DNA of 64,000 nucleotides, taken from NCBI GenBank assembly GCA_023231005.1, contig JALNWG010000010.1, positions 39,683 through 103,682 of the forward strand. Direction: 5' to 3'. Origin of the DNA: Bacteroidales bacterium. Its GTDB lineage: Bacteria > Bacteroidota > Bacteroidia > Bacteroidales > FEN-979. The position numbers and the translations under genes are program-made. Under the pieces are notes generated by a model. It was not told where the DNA came from, searched no databases, and saw nothing but the letters and a program-made list of their open reading frames with translations. Positions 35,198 to 44,159 of the stretch are shown one piece after another (within the stretch, counting starts at the first letter, position 1; every line of letters starts with the position of its first letter).

Positions 35198-36685
35198 TTA
35201 AAGTTCTTTTCTCAGGCGTGCTACAGGGATATTCAGTTGTTTTCGATATTTTGCAATCGTACGGCGGGCGATATTATAGCCTTTTGTTTTCAGAAAATCC
35301 ATGAGTTCATCATCCGTGAGGGGATTGGATTTGTCTTCTGCTTCGATGGTGTTGGAAAGGATTTTCTTTATTTCCCTGGTGGAAATCTCTTCTCCATCAG
35401 TGTTCAACATCGACTCACTAAACAAGCTTTTCAAAAGCAAGGTTCCAAAAGGAGTTTGTACATATTTGCTGTTGGCAACACGGGAAACGGTTGAGATATC
35501 GAGATTGACAATGGTAGCAATATCTTTCAGGATCATCGGCCTTAATTTTGTATCATCTCCGGAAAGAAAATACTCCCGTTGATAATTCATGATGGCTTTC
35601 ATGGTAGTAAATAAGGTTTCCTGACGTTGTTTTATTGCTTCAATAAAGCCCTTGGCTGCCTCAAGTTTTTGCCTTACAAATGTCAATGCTGCTTTTTCTC
35701 CAATTTTATTTTTTGAATGGCTAACTTCTTGCAGCATATTAATATACTCACGGTTAAGAATTAGTTCCGGGGTGTTTCGGTTATTCAGAGTTAATTCAAG
35801 TTCCCCGTCAAGGTTGGTTATGAAAAAATCGGGAATAATATATTGGTTATCGCGGGAAATTTCCGCAATGGAAATTCCAGGTTTGGGATTAAGCCGTTGG
35901 ATTTCTTCAATAGCTTCTTTGAGTTCATCTTCAGAAATATTTCCTTTTTGAAGGATTTTCTCATAATGTTTCTTGCTGAACTCATCAAAATAGTATTTGA
36001 TAATGATCCCTGCAAGATCGGTGGTATATGTGCGATCGGTTTTGGATTCCAGCTGAATGAGCAAACATTCCTGAAGTGAACGGGCAGCAATACCTGGAGG
36101 ATCAAATGTTTGTACCACTGCGAGAACTTCCAGAATTTCAGTTGGACTTGCTTCAAGGTTTTGATTAAAAGCAAGATCATCAGAAAGGGCAGGAATTTCT
36201 CTTCTCAGGTATCCGGATTCATCAAGGTTCCCGATAATTGCTGCCGCAATAATATACTGCTTATCGGTAAATTTATGCATCCCGATCTGGGCAATTAGAA
36301 AATCCTGAAAACTGATACCGGAAACAACAGGAAATTCATGCGTTTCTTCATCAGGGCTTTTATTGTTAGCGACCAGCCTGTATTCCGGAATCTCCCCTTC
36401 GTCCACATAGTCTTCAAAAGTAAATTCATCATCAGCTGAAATAGTGGGTTCTAATTCTTCAAATTCATCTTCTTCAGAATCAATAGAATCGAGTGCTGTT
36501 TCCTCCTGTGTGTTTTCCGTTTCTTCCTCTTCCCGGTTGGTCTCTTCCAAAGCCGGATTCTCCTCAATCTCTTGTTTGATCCTTTGTTCTAAAGAGAGAA
36601 TGGGTTCCTGCAACAAACGCATGACCAGCACCTGTTGTGGCGACAATTTCTGGATTAACCGTTGTTGTAGTTTTTGGTTCAGCAT
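35198..36685 (-). CDS. rpoN: RNA polymerase sigma-54 factor RpoN
   Basis: 495 residues from ATG 36685 (MLNQKLQQRLIQKLSPQQ). The frame extends to a TTG at 36703, but a -7 element lies between the two, so the shorter form is used. Region I is the Gln/Leu-rich activator-interacting domain, residues 1-50. An acidic region II follows (about 50-110). Then come the core-binding domain, a helix-turn-helix (ISTVSRVANSKYVQTPFG), and the RpoN box ARRTIAKYRKQLNIP near the C-terminus, which reads the -24 element. Sigma-54 needs AAA+ activators; none is in the window and I found no convincing -24/-12 promoter here. Confidence 0.97.
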   Translation of the reverse strand: MLNQKLQQRLIQKLSPQQVLVMRLLQEPILSLEQRIKQEIEENPALEETNREEEETENTQEETALDSIDSEEDEFEELEPTISADDEFTFEDYVDEGEIPEYRLVANNKSPDEETHEFPVVSGISFQDFLIAQIGMHKFTDKQYIIAAAIIGNLDESGYLRREIPALSDDLAFNQNLEASPTEILEVLAVVQTFDPPGIAARSLQECLLIQLESKTDRTYTTDLAGIIIKYYFDEFSKKHYEKILQKGNISEDELKEAIEEIQRLNPKPGISIAEISRDNQYIIPDFFITNLDGELELTLNNRNTPELILNREYINMLQEVSHSKNKIGEKAALTFVRQKLEAAKGFIEAIKQRQETLFTTMKAIMNYQREYFLSGDDTKLRPMILKDIATIVNLDISTVSRVANSKYVQTPFGTLLLKSLFSESMLNTDGEEISTREIKKILSNTIEAEDKSNPLTDDELMDFLKTKGYNIARRTIAKYRKQLNIPVARLRKEL

Positions 36686-36691
36686 AGGTAA

Positions 36692-36699
36692 CAAATGTA
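36692..36699 (-). promoter_or_regulatory. -7 element very close to the rpoN start
   Basis: Minus-strand TACATTTG matches TAnnTTTG and ends only 7 bases before the ATG at 36685. Initiation here would produce a leaderless or nearly leaderless message. Confidence 0.4.
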
Positions 36700-36803
36700 A
36701 CAATTAATCCATTGAATTTATTTTATCATCGGTGAAAAAAACATTTCAGTCATCAAATTTATGTAACCTGTCGATTTTGCCAACATTATACCATAGATTA
36801 GGA

Positions 36804-36811
36804 TAATTTTG
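36804..36811 (+). promoter_or_regulatory. -7 element of the LytS/efflux operon
   Basis: TAATTTTG matches TAnnTTTG, 22 bases before ATG 36834. A TTG at 36777-36779 lies 24 bases upstream, slightly longer than the usual spacer. Confidence 0.45.
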
Positions 36812-36833
36812 CATATTAATAATTTTAACAGAC

Positions 36834-37859
36834 ATGCTTCCTTCAAAGCGATTAAAACCATCTTCTTTTCTGATCCATATTCTTGTTTGGGTGGCTTTTT
36901 TCATGATTCCATTACTTTTTATTGAATCGACTCCTGGTCGGGAGCGTTTCATGGTGATGGGCTGGTTTATTCAATTATTGATGGCTCTTTATTTCTATTA
37001 CAATTTTTCCATTCTTATTCCACGGTTTTTATTACGGAAAAAAATTTGGATTTATTTCCTGATGTTACTTTTTGGATTGATTGTTATTAGTGGATTAAAT
37101 GTCCTTTTCATGTTTTTTATTGCCGATTTCATGGGACACCCTCATCCATTTCATTTCTGGAGATCTGTATTTTTCCCGGTTTATCCAATGTTAATGGCAT
37201 TTGCTTTAAGCACGGCAATTCGAATCACCCTGGAATATTTCCAGAATGAAAAACAAAAAAGAGAGATAGAAGCTGAAAAACTTTCTTCGGAATTGGCTTT
37301 CCTGAAATCGCAAGTCAATCCTCATTTCCTTTTTAACATTTTAAATAATATCTGTTCGCTTGCGAGGAAAAAATCGGATGATACGGAAAATGCCATTATC
37401 AAGCTTTCACAAATCATGCGATATATGTTGCAAGATTCAAAAGTAGAGAAGGTGAATTTAGAAAAAGAGGTAGAGTATCTTCAGAGCTATCTTGAGCTTC
37501 AGCGCTTAAGGATTTCCGAGACGGTTAAAATTAGTTTTATAATTAGCGGCAGGCCCGAACTAATTTCCATCGAACCTCTTTTGCTCATCCCGTTTGTTGA
37601 AAATGCTTTTAAACATGGGGTGAGTTATCTGGAAGAATCGGAAATTCTGATAACTCTTTCTGCACAACGTCAAAAACTCTCTTTTGTCGTTGAAAACAAA
37701 ATCATCGAAAATAAAGAAGAAGAGCTCAAAGAATCAGGTTCGGGAATTGGATTGAAAAATGTAATTCGTCGATTGGATCTGCTCTATCCCCAAAAGCATG
37801 ATCTCAAAATCAATGATCAACAGGGGAAATATCGTGTAGAATTAAATATCTGCTTTTAA
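36834..37859 (+). CDS. LytS-family membrane histidine kinase (His_kinase/YehU type)
   Basis: 341 residues. Four membrane helices fill residues 1-135. A short linker (NEKQKREIEAEK) leads to the His_kinase domain PF06580, with the phospho-acceptor His164 in SQVNPHFLFNILNN, then a HATPase with IPFVENAFKHG and GSGIGLKNVIRR. This type pairs with LytTR response regulators; the partner starts 1 base after its stop. The signal is unknown. The position at the head of a TolC-MacA-MacB operon suggests control of, or sensing through, that efflux system, in the manner of peptide or antibiotic sensing modules. Confidence 0.92.
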   Translation: MLPSKRLKPSSFLIHILVWVAFFMIPLLFIESTPGRERFMVMGWFIQLLMALYFYYNFSILIPRFLLRKKIWIYFLMLLFGLIVISGLNVLFMFFIADFMGHPHPFHFWRSVFFPVYPMLMAFALSTAIRITLEYFQNEKQKREIEAEKLSSELAFLKSQVNPHFLFNILNNICSLARKKSDDTENAIIKLSQIMRYMLQDSKVEKVNLEKEVEYLQSYLELQRLRISETVKISFIISGRPELISIEPLLLIPFVENAFKHGVSYLEESEILITLSAQRQKLSFVVENKIIENKEEELKESGSGIGLKNVIRRLDLLYPQKHDLKINDQQGKYRVELNICF

Positions 37860-37860
37860 C

Positions 37861-38589
37861 ATGATCCGTTGTTTGGCTATCGATGATGAAATGCTTGCCC
37901 TTGATTTGATTGAGGACAATATCAAAAAAGTTCCTTTTCTGGAATTGGTTAAAACATGCAAAAGTGCCCTGGAAGCTATGGAAGTTATGCGCTTTCAGCC
38001 CATCGACCTGATTTTTTTGGATATCCAGATGCCGGATATTTCCGGGATACAGTTACTTAAAAGTTTAACCCACAAACCGCTTGTGGTTTTCACAACCGCA
38101 TACTCCAACTACGCCAGAGAGGGATTTGATTTGGATGTGATCGATTATCTGCTTAAGCCATATTCCTTTCAGCGGTTTATCAAAGCGGTAAATAAAGTCA
38201 GGGAATATCTTGATTTACGCGAGCTGGCAATATCACATGAGAATTCGAAAGAAATCCTTACTTCCTCCCATTTTCTGTTTGTCAGAGCCGACTATAAACT
38301 TGTGAAAATAGATCTCAATGATATACTCTATATTGAAGGTCTGAAAGATTATGTTAAAATTTATACGGGCAACAAACCCATCATTACACAAATGAGTATG
38401 AAATCGTTGGAGGAAAAACTACCAGCCCGAGATTTTATTCGTGTCCATCGCTCGTTTATCATTGCTTTTAATAAAATCGATTATATCCAAAAACAGACCC
38501 TGAGCATTGGTAATAAAGAAATTCCGGTTAGTGAACATTACCGGGATCAGCTTTTCAATATCATTAACAATGAAAAACATTCGGAATAA
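37861..38589 (+). CDS. LytTR-family response regulator
   Basis: 242 residues. Receiver domain (1-120) with the acidic pair IDDE, phospho-Asp54 in LIFLDIQMPD, FTTAYSNYAREGF and LLKPYSF. A LytTR DNA-binding domain (about 140-240) carries LNDILYIEGLKDYVKIY and FIRVHRSFIIAFNKI. Such regulators bind direct repeats upstream of targets. Partner of the preceding LytS kinase. The next gene starts 1 base after its stop, so TCS and efflux genes form one operon. Confidence 0.94.
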   Translation: MIRCLAIDDEMLALDLIEDNIKKVPFLELVKTCKSALEAMEVMRFQPIDLIFLDIQMPDISGIQLLKSLTHKPLVVFTTAYSNYAREGFDLDVIDYLLKPYSFQRFIKAVNKVREYLDLRELAISHENSKEILTSSHFLFVRADYKLVKIDLNDILYIEGLKDYVKIYTGNKPIITQMSMKSLEEKLPARDFIRVHRSFIIAFNKIDYIQKQTLSIGNKEIPVSEHYRDQLFNIINNEKHSE

Positions 38590-38590
38590 A

Positions 38591-39937
38591 ATGAAAAAAA
38601 TCATCTGGCCAATCTTAGCCATGATACTGATCACAACGGGTGGAAGAGCCCAAAATAAACTATGGACATTCCAACAATGTTTAGATACGGCTTGGCAAAG
38701 AAACATCAGTATCAATCAAAGTCGCTTGTCTAACGAATTAAACAAAGTGAGTCTCGAACAAGTCAAAGCGAACCGTATTCCAAGTCTGAGTGCAAATGCC
38801 TCAGAAGGTTTAAATTTCGGGAAAAACGTAGATCCGACAACAAACTCTTATGTAACCCAAGCCTATCATTCCACCAATTTTGGAGTAAGCTCCAGTCTGA
38901 ATTTATTCAATGGAATGCAAAATGCCAATACCATCCGGCAAAACCGGCTTAATGTTCAGGCTGGTCAATATGACATTGAAAAGGTAAAAAATGATGTAAC
39001 CCTGAATATTACAACGGGTTATCTCCAGGTTCTTTTTGCCTATGAAATTCTATCGGCCGCAAAAAGTCAGGAAAGCGCTACCGCAGCACAGGTTGATCGA
39101 ACGGGAAAACTGGTCAATGCAGGTAAATCGCCGGAAAGCGATCTATTGCAGATCAAATCACAATTAGCCACCGATAATCTTTCGGTTGTCAATGCCCAAA
39201 TTCAACTCAACCTGGCAAAGGTCACTTTAATGCAATTGATGGAGATTCCGATCACCGATAATTTCGAAGTAGAAGTTCCGGTTCAGACGGAGCCTCCTAT
39301 TGAATTGGGTCAAACCAATGAAGAAATCTATAAGAAATCGTTGGAAGTTCAGCCTCAGATTGCCAGTGCTTCTTTGAAAACCAATGCTTCTCTTATGGCA
39401 TTGAAGATTTCGGAAGGAGCACGATGGCCCCGGTTAACACTTGGAGGAAGTCTCAGCTCAAATTTTGCCTCTAGCCGTACCAAAGGAACGGCTGTAAATC
39501 CTGAAAACTATCCGTTTTTTACTCAGATATGGGATAATATCGGACAATCGTTCAGCCTTGGACTTTCCATCCCTATTTATAATAACCGTCAGATAAAAAG
39601 TAATATTGACCGTGCTAAGATCAATGCCATGACAACACAACTCAGTGAGCAAAATACGAAAAATGTACTCCGAAAAAGCATTGAGCAAACTTATACTGAT
39701 TTACGTGCTGCCATGAAAAAATATGGAGCTACAAAAGAACAATTGGCCGCTGTTGAATCGGTATATCTAAATGCCGAAAAGAAATATGATGTAGGGGTGA
39801 TGAATGCTACCGATTTCCTGATTCAGAAAAATAATTATACCCAATCGCAATCAAACCTGATTCAGGCAAAGTTTGATTATATTTTTAAACAGAAAATTCT
39901 GGATTTTTATCAAGGGAAAGAGATTAAATTCAATTAG
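38591..39937 (+). CDS. TolC-family outer-membrane efflux channel
   Basis: 448 residues from ATG 38591, which opens a signal peptide (MKKIIWPILAMILITTGGRA). Earlier in-frame starts lie inside the response regulator gene. It has the two OEP repeats: QCLDTAWQRNISINQSRL near the N-terminus and the tandem YTDLRAAMKKY / AEKKYDVGVMNATDFL toward the end, with long helices that form the periplasmic tunnel. It exports substrates received from the MacA-like adaptor encoded next (56 bases later). Confidence 0.92.
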   Translation: MKKIIWPILAMILITTGGRAQNKLWTFQQCLDTAWQRNISINQSRLSNELNKVSLEQVKANRIPSLSANASEGLNFGKNVDPTTNSYVTQAYHSTNFGVSSSLNLFNGMQNANTIRQNRLNVQAGQYDIEKVKNDVTLNITTGYLQVLFAYEILSAAKSQESATAAQVDRTGKLVNAGKSPESDLLQIKSQLATDNLSVVNAQIQLNLAKVTLMQLMEIPITDNFEVEVPVQTEPPIELGQTNEEIYKKSLEVQPQIASASLKTNASLMALKISEGARWPRLTLGGSLSSNFASSRTKGTAVNPENYPFFTQIWDNIGQSFSLGLSIPIYNNRQIKSNIDRAKINAMTTQLSEQNTKNVLRKSIEQTYTDLRAAMKKYGATKEQLAAVESVYLNAEKKYDVGVMNATDFLIQKNNYTQSQSNLIQAKFDYIFKQKILDFYQGKEIKFN

Positions 39938-39993
39938 GAATAACAATAACGGAAATAAAGATTGTCAATATATTGAGATTAAATAAATTAGAG

Positions 39994-41331
39994 ATGAAAA
40001 AATCAGTTTGGATTATAATAGGGATCGTAGTTGTGGTTGCCATTGTCGCTGCATGGTTTGTTTTTAGAACTGAAAAAAGCGAAAAAATTGAATGGAAAAC
40101 CGCTAAAGTTGAAAAAGGAGATCTTCAGGTTACGGTGCGTGCCAGTGGCACATTACAGGCTGTGACTACAGTGCAAGTAGGAACTCAGGTTTCTGGGATC
40201 ATTAAGAAAATTAATGTCGATTTTAATTCCGTTGTTAAAGAGGGACAGATAATCGCGTTGCTTGATACCACATTGCTTGCACAAGCAGTAGATGATGCGA
40301 GAGCATCATTGAAACGTTCAGAAATACAGGTAAATCAGTCTAAGCGTGACTATGACCGCACAAAAGTTCTATTTGAGCAAAAGGTAATGGCTCAGGCTGA
40401 CTATGATTTGGCTTTAAGTACTTGGGAAACGGCTGTAACTAATGCCACATCTGCTTTAGCGACACTTAATAGGGCAAAAATCAATCTCCGTTATGCAACG
40501 ATTATTGCCCCTATTTCAGGAGTAGTAGTCTCACGGGCAGTGGATGTGGGACAGACTGTTGCTGCCAGTTTCAGTACACCGACCATGTTTACCATCGCCA
40601 ACGATCTTACGAAAATGCAAGTGCAAGCCAGCATTGATGAGGGAGATATCGGAAAGATCAAAGTAGATCAAGAAGTGAGTTTTACAGTAGATGCTTATCC
40701 GGAACAAACATTTTCGGGAGTAGTTCGGCAGGTTAGGTTACAACCGGTAGTATCACAAAATGTAGTCAATTATACGGTTATCATTGATGTGCCGAATGAT
40801 GATCTAAAATTGCTTCCTGGAATGACGGCAAATATTACCGTGTTGGTAGAAGAGTCAAAAGATATTTTAAAAGTCCCTGCTACTGCTCTTCGTTTTTCAC
40901 CCCCACAGAAAATCATTGATGAAGTGATGAAAAATTTGCCTGATTCACTCAAACCAAGACAACGAAAGGGGCCGAGTGACACCAATTCGGGGATGGGTAA
41001 CCAACGTGGTGATTCCGGTTCTAATAAAGGAATGATTACCCGGCCAGGTCAAGGTACTGGCAAAAATATACCTTCAGGTAAAGGAGATCAGATGGTAAGA
41101 CCTAAAATGGGAATGATATGGATCAAAGATGGAGAAAAGATCAGACCACAACGGGTAAGAGTTGGATTAACGGATGGAAGTTATACTGAAGTGAAAGGGA
41201 GAAATCTGAAAGAAGGGGATGAGGTCATTCTGGGAACAAATTCTCTTCAAAGTACGCAGACTAGTAATAGTCAAACACAACAAAGTCCATTTGGACCACC
41301 AAAACCACCAAGTAACAGAGGAGGACGTTGA
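39994..41331 (+). CDS. Periplasmic efflux adaptor (MacA/HlyD family)
   Basis: 445 residues from ATG 39994 (MKKSVWIIIGIVVVV, an N-terminal membrane anchor). The biotinyl-lipoyl-like domain is split as usual: TVQVGTQVSGIIKKINVDFN and YATIIAPISGVVVSRAVDVG flank a coiled-coil hairpin (about 95-160). Beta-barrel and membrane-proximal domains follow. A Gly/Pro/Asn/Lys-rich low-complexity insert (about 310-365, with MGNQRGDSGSNKGM and PGQGTGKNIPSGKG) interrupts the distal part, and a Gln/Ser/Pro-rich tail ends the protein. It connects the MacB-like ABC pair with TolC. Confidence 0.9.
   Translation: MKKSVWIIIGIVVVVAIVAAWFVFRTEKSEKIEWKTAKVEKGDLQVTVRASGTLQAVTTVQVGTQVSGIIKKINVDFNSVVKEGQIIALLDTTLLAQAVDDARASLKRSEIQVNQSKRDYDRTKVLFEQKVMAQADYDLALSTWETAVTNATSALATLNRAKINLRYATIIAPISGVVVSRAVDVGQTVAASFSTPTMFTIANDLTKMQVQASIDEGDIGKIKVDQEVSFTVDAYPEQTFSGVVRQVRLQPVVSQNVVNYTVIIDVPNDDLKLLPGMTANITVLVEESKDILKVPATALRFSPPQKIIDEVMKNLPDSLKPRQRKGPSDTNSGMGNQRGDSGSNKGMITRPGQGTGKNIPSGKGDQMVRPKMGMIWIKDGEKIRPQRVRVGLTDGSYTEVKGRNLKEGDEVILGTNSLQSTQTSNSQTQQSPFGPPKPPSNRGGR
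41317..41324 (+). promoter_or_regulatory. Strong Shine-Dalgarno before the macB-type ATPase gene
   Basis: AGAGGAGG lies 8 bases upstream of ATG 41333. A second purine run (GAGGAGGAA) precedes the permease ATG at 42085. Most starts in this window lack such sites, so these two decide the starts and suggest high translation or coupling. Confidence 0.6.
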
Positions 41332-41332
41332 G

Positions 41333-42088
41333 ATGAGCAAACCCATCATTTCTGTTAAAAACCTAGTCAAGAATTATGTCATGGGCGATGTAGAAGTACA
41401 TGCCCTGCGAGGCATCGACCTCGACATCCAGCAAGGTGATTTTGTTGCCATCATGGGAAAGAGCGGATCGGGAAAATCAACTTTCATGAATATTCTTGGA
41501 TGCTTAGATGTACCGACCCGTGGACATTATTTGCTCGACAACGTTGATGTGCTGACTCTTACCAAAGACCAGTTGGCTAATTTGCGAAACCGGAAAATCG
41601 GATTTGTTTTCCAGTCCTTCAATTTGCTTTCCCGGACTACCGCACTTGAAAATGTTGAACTTCCATTGATGTATAATAAAAAGATCTCCTCAAAAGAGAT
41701 GCAGGACCTTTCGATCAAAGCTTTGGAATCTGTGGGTTTGTCAAGCCGTTCCTACCATTTCCCAAACCAGTTGTCAGGTGGGGAGCAACAGCGGGTGGCT
41801 ATTGCCCGGTCGTTGGTCAACCAACCGGTTGTCATTCTTGCTGATGAACCAACAGGAAACCTGGATACAAGAACCAGCCTGGAAGTTATGGATATTTTTC
41901 AGCGATTAAACGAACAAGGTATTACTATTGTAATTGTGACCCATGAAGCGGACATAGCCTCTTTTACAAAACGGAATGTTTCTTTCCGCGATGGAAAAAT
42001 TATTCGTGCAATTGAAATAGATCATCCGCGTAATGCCCGGGAAGAGTTAATGCAAATGCCAGTAAATGTTGATGAGGAGGAATTATGA
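41333..42088 (+). CDS. MacB-type ABC transporter ATPase subunit
   Basis: 251 residues from ATG 41333, directly after the adaptor stop and preceded by a good Shine-Dalgarno. Walker A is GKSGSGKST, the Q-loop is FVFQSFNLL, the signature is [15 protein letters not shown], Walker B is [12 protein letters not shown], and the switch is IVTHEAD. It belongs to the LolD/MacB mechanotransmission class. The permease is a separate protein, unlike E. coli MacB where both are fused. Overlaps the next gene by 4 bases (ATGA). Confidence 0.94.
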   Translation: MSKPIISVKNLVKNYVMGDVEVHALRGIDLDIQQGDFVAIMGKSGSGKSTFMNILGCLDVPTRGHYLLDNVDVLTLTKDQLANLRNRKIGFVFQSFNLLSRTTALENVELPLMYNKKISSKEMQDLSIKALESVGLSSRSYHFPNQLSGGEQQRVAIARSLVNQPVVILADEPTGNLDTRTSLEVMDIFQRLNEQGITIVIVTHEADIASFTKRNVSFRDGKIIRAIEIDHPRNAREELMQMPVNVDEEEL

Positions 42089-43305
42089 GAATAAAAAACC
42101 TTTTAATTGCAGCCATTCGGTCGCTTAGGAAAAATAAAATGCGCACTTTCCTGACCATGCTGGGAATTATAATCGGAGTGGCTTCTGTTATCGCTATGAT
42201 TGCTATCGGACAGGGTTCCAAAAAAAGTATCCAAGCTCAGATTTCTACCCTTGGAACAAATGTTCTGATGATCTTTCCACAAGCCAGTAGTACAGGCGGG
42301 GTTCGTATGGAAGCAGGATCTTCACAAAAAATGACATTGGAAGATGTCGCCGTAATAAAAAACCGTTGTAGTTCTGTTGCCTATTTAACCCCTCAGGTGC
42401 GAACCAGCGGGCAACTGGTATATGGAAATTTGAATTGGCGGACTTCTGTATACGGTGTTTATCCCGACTATTTTGATATTCGTAACCTTAAAATCGTTAG
42501 TGGATCGGTATTTACCATGAATGATGATCGGAGTGCAGCTAAGGTTTGTGTGATCGGTCAAACTGTTGTAAACAACCTTTTTGGGGAAAATGCCGATCCG
42601 TTAGGTAATTATATCCGGATTAATAAAATTCCTTTTAAAATTGTCGGTATCACTGAAACAAAAGGACAAAATGCGTTTGGTCAGGACCAGGATGACATGG
42701 TGATTGCCCCTTTTTCAACAGTGCAAAAACGCATGTTGGCCATCACTTATATACAAAGTATGTTAGCTTCAGCAAAATCAGAAGCCCTGATTCCAATCGC
42801 TTCCCAGGAAATTACAGAAGTTTTGAAGGCCAAACATCACCTGGGGCCATCGGAAGATCCTGATTTTACAATCCGTACACAGACCGATATTGCACAAATG
42901 GCCACATCTACTTCTGCCATTATGACAATATTACTAGCTACTATCGCAAGTATCTCATTGCTCGTGGGGGGAATCGGGATTATGAACATCATGCTTGTTT
43001 CAGTGACGGAACGTACTCGGGAAATAGGTATCCGGATGAGTGTAGGAGCAAGGGGTCACGATGTATTATTACAATTTTTGATCGAAGCTTTGCTAATCAG
43101 TCTAATTGGTGGTTTGCTCGGAATAGTTCTTGGTGGCATTGTTTCCCAGTTGATTGCTAAGCTTTTAAGTTGGCCTGTATCCATCACCATTCAATCTATC
43201 CTTATGTCTTTCCTTTTTTCTTCAGCCATCGGAATGTTTTTTGGTTGGTATCCGGCACGGAAAGCTGCCCGTCTCAACCCAATCGAAGCACTGCGGTATG
43301 AATAA
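42085..43305 (+). CDS. MacB-type ABC transporter permease
   Basis: 406 residues. One N-terminal membrane helix (MLGIIIGVASVIAMIAIGQG), a periplasmic MacB_PCD domain (about 50-270), then the FtsX core of three helices with NIMLVSVTERTREIGIRMSVGA and the terminal signature GWYPARKAARLNPIEALRYE. Pumps substrate from the periplasm into the TolC tunnel by mechanotransmission. Last gene of the operon; its stop is 12 bases from the convergent DUF4249 gene. Confidence 0.94.
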   Translation: MRIKNLLIAAIRSLRKNKMRTFLTMLGIIIGVASVIAMIAIGQGSKKSIQAQISTLGTNVLMIFPQASSTGGVRMEAGSSQKMTLEDVAVIKNRCSSVAYLTPQVRTSGQLVYGNLNWRTSVYGVYPDYFDIRNLKIVSGSVFTMNDDRSAAKVCVIGQTVVNNLFGENADPLGNYIRINKIPFKIVGITETKGQNAFGQDQDDMVIAPFSTVQKRMLAITYIQSMLASAKSEALIPIASQEITEVLKAKHHLGPSEDPDFTIRTQTDIAQMATSTSAIMTILLATIASISLLVGGIGIMNIMLVSVTERTREIGIRMSVGARGHDVLLQFLIEALLISLIGGLLGIVLGGIVSQLIAKLLSWPVSITIQSILMSFLFSSAIGMFFGWYPARKAARLNPIEALRYE

Positions 43306-43317
43306 AATAATGGGGAT

Positions 43318-44139
43318 CTACTGTTGGATGACGTTTAAAAATAGCGTGTCGGAATTGATTCCGGTAAAGATACCCAAACCGTTTGTAATGTTTGTGGGCG
43401 GTTCCTGGTAATTTTGGGAAGTACTGGCCTGACGCTGGAAAAAGGTCGCATATTCCGGATTAATATGATAAAGAATGATCCGGTTTTTCCCAAAATAGCG
43501 AATCATCATCGGTTGAATATCGATTTCGGTTCCGGTAGCAGGTTGCGAAGAAAGCATGTCGTTAGAAGGGATGGAATCTTTAATAACCGGAACAAGAACC
43601 GAATCCATGCATTGAACAGTAACCAAATAATAACTGTTATCCGGATTACTGAAGGTAATTTCGACAGGATCGGGCATTGAACCACTTGTTGGGTTATCCG
43701 GATCGAATTGCTTCATTTTTATAAAGGTGACAGATTGAGTTACCGACTGGGGTTTCGTTGGAATCAGCGTAGAAGATGTAATAGAAGACCCAATGTATTC
43801 AAAGTGTAGCGAATATGAGCTGTCAGTTACCACCGGAATCACTCCCAAGGTATCATAGTAAACGCCGTCTCCCATAGGAGTAAGCCTGTATTGTGTTGTA
43901 CCTGAAATAATATATATAGATAGATTACTGATATCTGCTGTGGATCCGGAAAGGGTTTCATCATACGGAATTTTTTGCGATATTTTCACCCGGATTTTTT
44001 CTCCTGGAACCAGATAGGCTTCCACGACCGGCAAGTCATTAAAAATGACCGATTCGGATTTTTGGCAGGAGGTACCCCAGAAAAGGAAGAGAAATCCAAT
44101 GAAAACCAAAAATTCCACTAACACATGATTTCGTTTCAT
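43318..44139 (-). CDS. DUF4249-family lipoprotein
   Basis: 273 residues. The signal peptide ends in a lipobox (FWGTSCQKS), so the protein is lipidated, probably in the outer membrane. The body matches DUF4249: PVVEAYLVPGEKIRVKISQ at about 38-56, then an Ig-like beta domain with ISNLSIYIISGTTQYRLTP and YYLVTVQCMDSVLVP. Genes of this family nearly always follow a CarboxypepD_reg TonB-dependent receptor, as here with 20 bases between. It is presumed to be an extracellular partner of the receptor; the ligand is unknown. Confidence 0.88.
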   Translation of the reverse strand: MKRNHVLVEFLVFIGFLFLFWGTSCQKSESVIFNDLPVVEAYLVPGEKIRVKISQKIPYDETLSGSTADISNLSIYIISGTTQYRLTPMGDGVYYDTLGVIPVVTDSSYSLHFEYIGSSITSSTLIPTKPQSVTQSVTFIKMKQFDPDNPTSGSMPDPVEITFSNPDNSYYLVTVQCMDSVLVPVIKDSIPSNDMLSSQPATGTEIDIQPMMIRYFGKNRIILYHINPEYATFFQRQASTSQNYQEPPTNITNGLGIFTGINSDTLFLNVIQQ

Positions 44140-44159
44140 TCTTTTTCCATTTACAAAAT

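Noticed and set aside
38507..38590. Upstream extension of the TolC gene
   Set aside because: It would lie within the response regulator gene; ATG 38591 gives a clean signal peptide.
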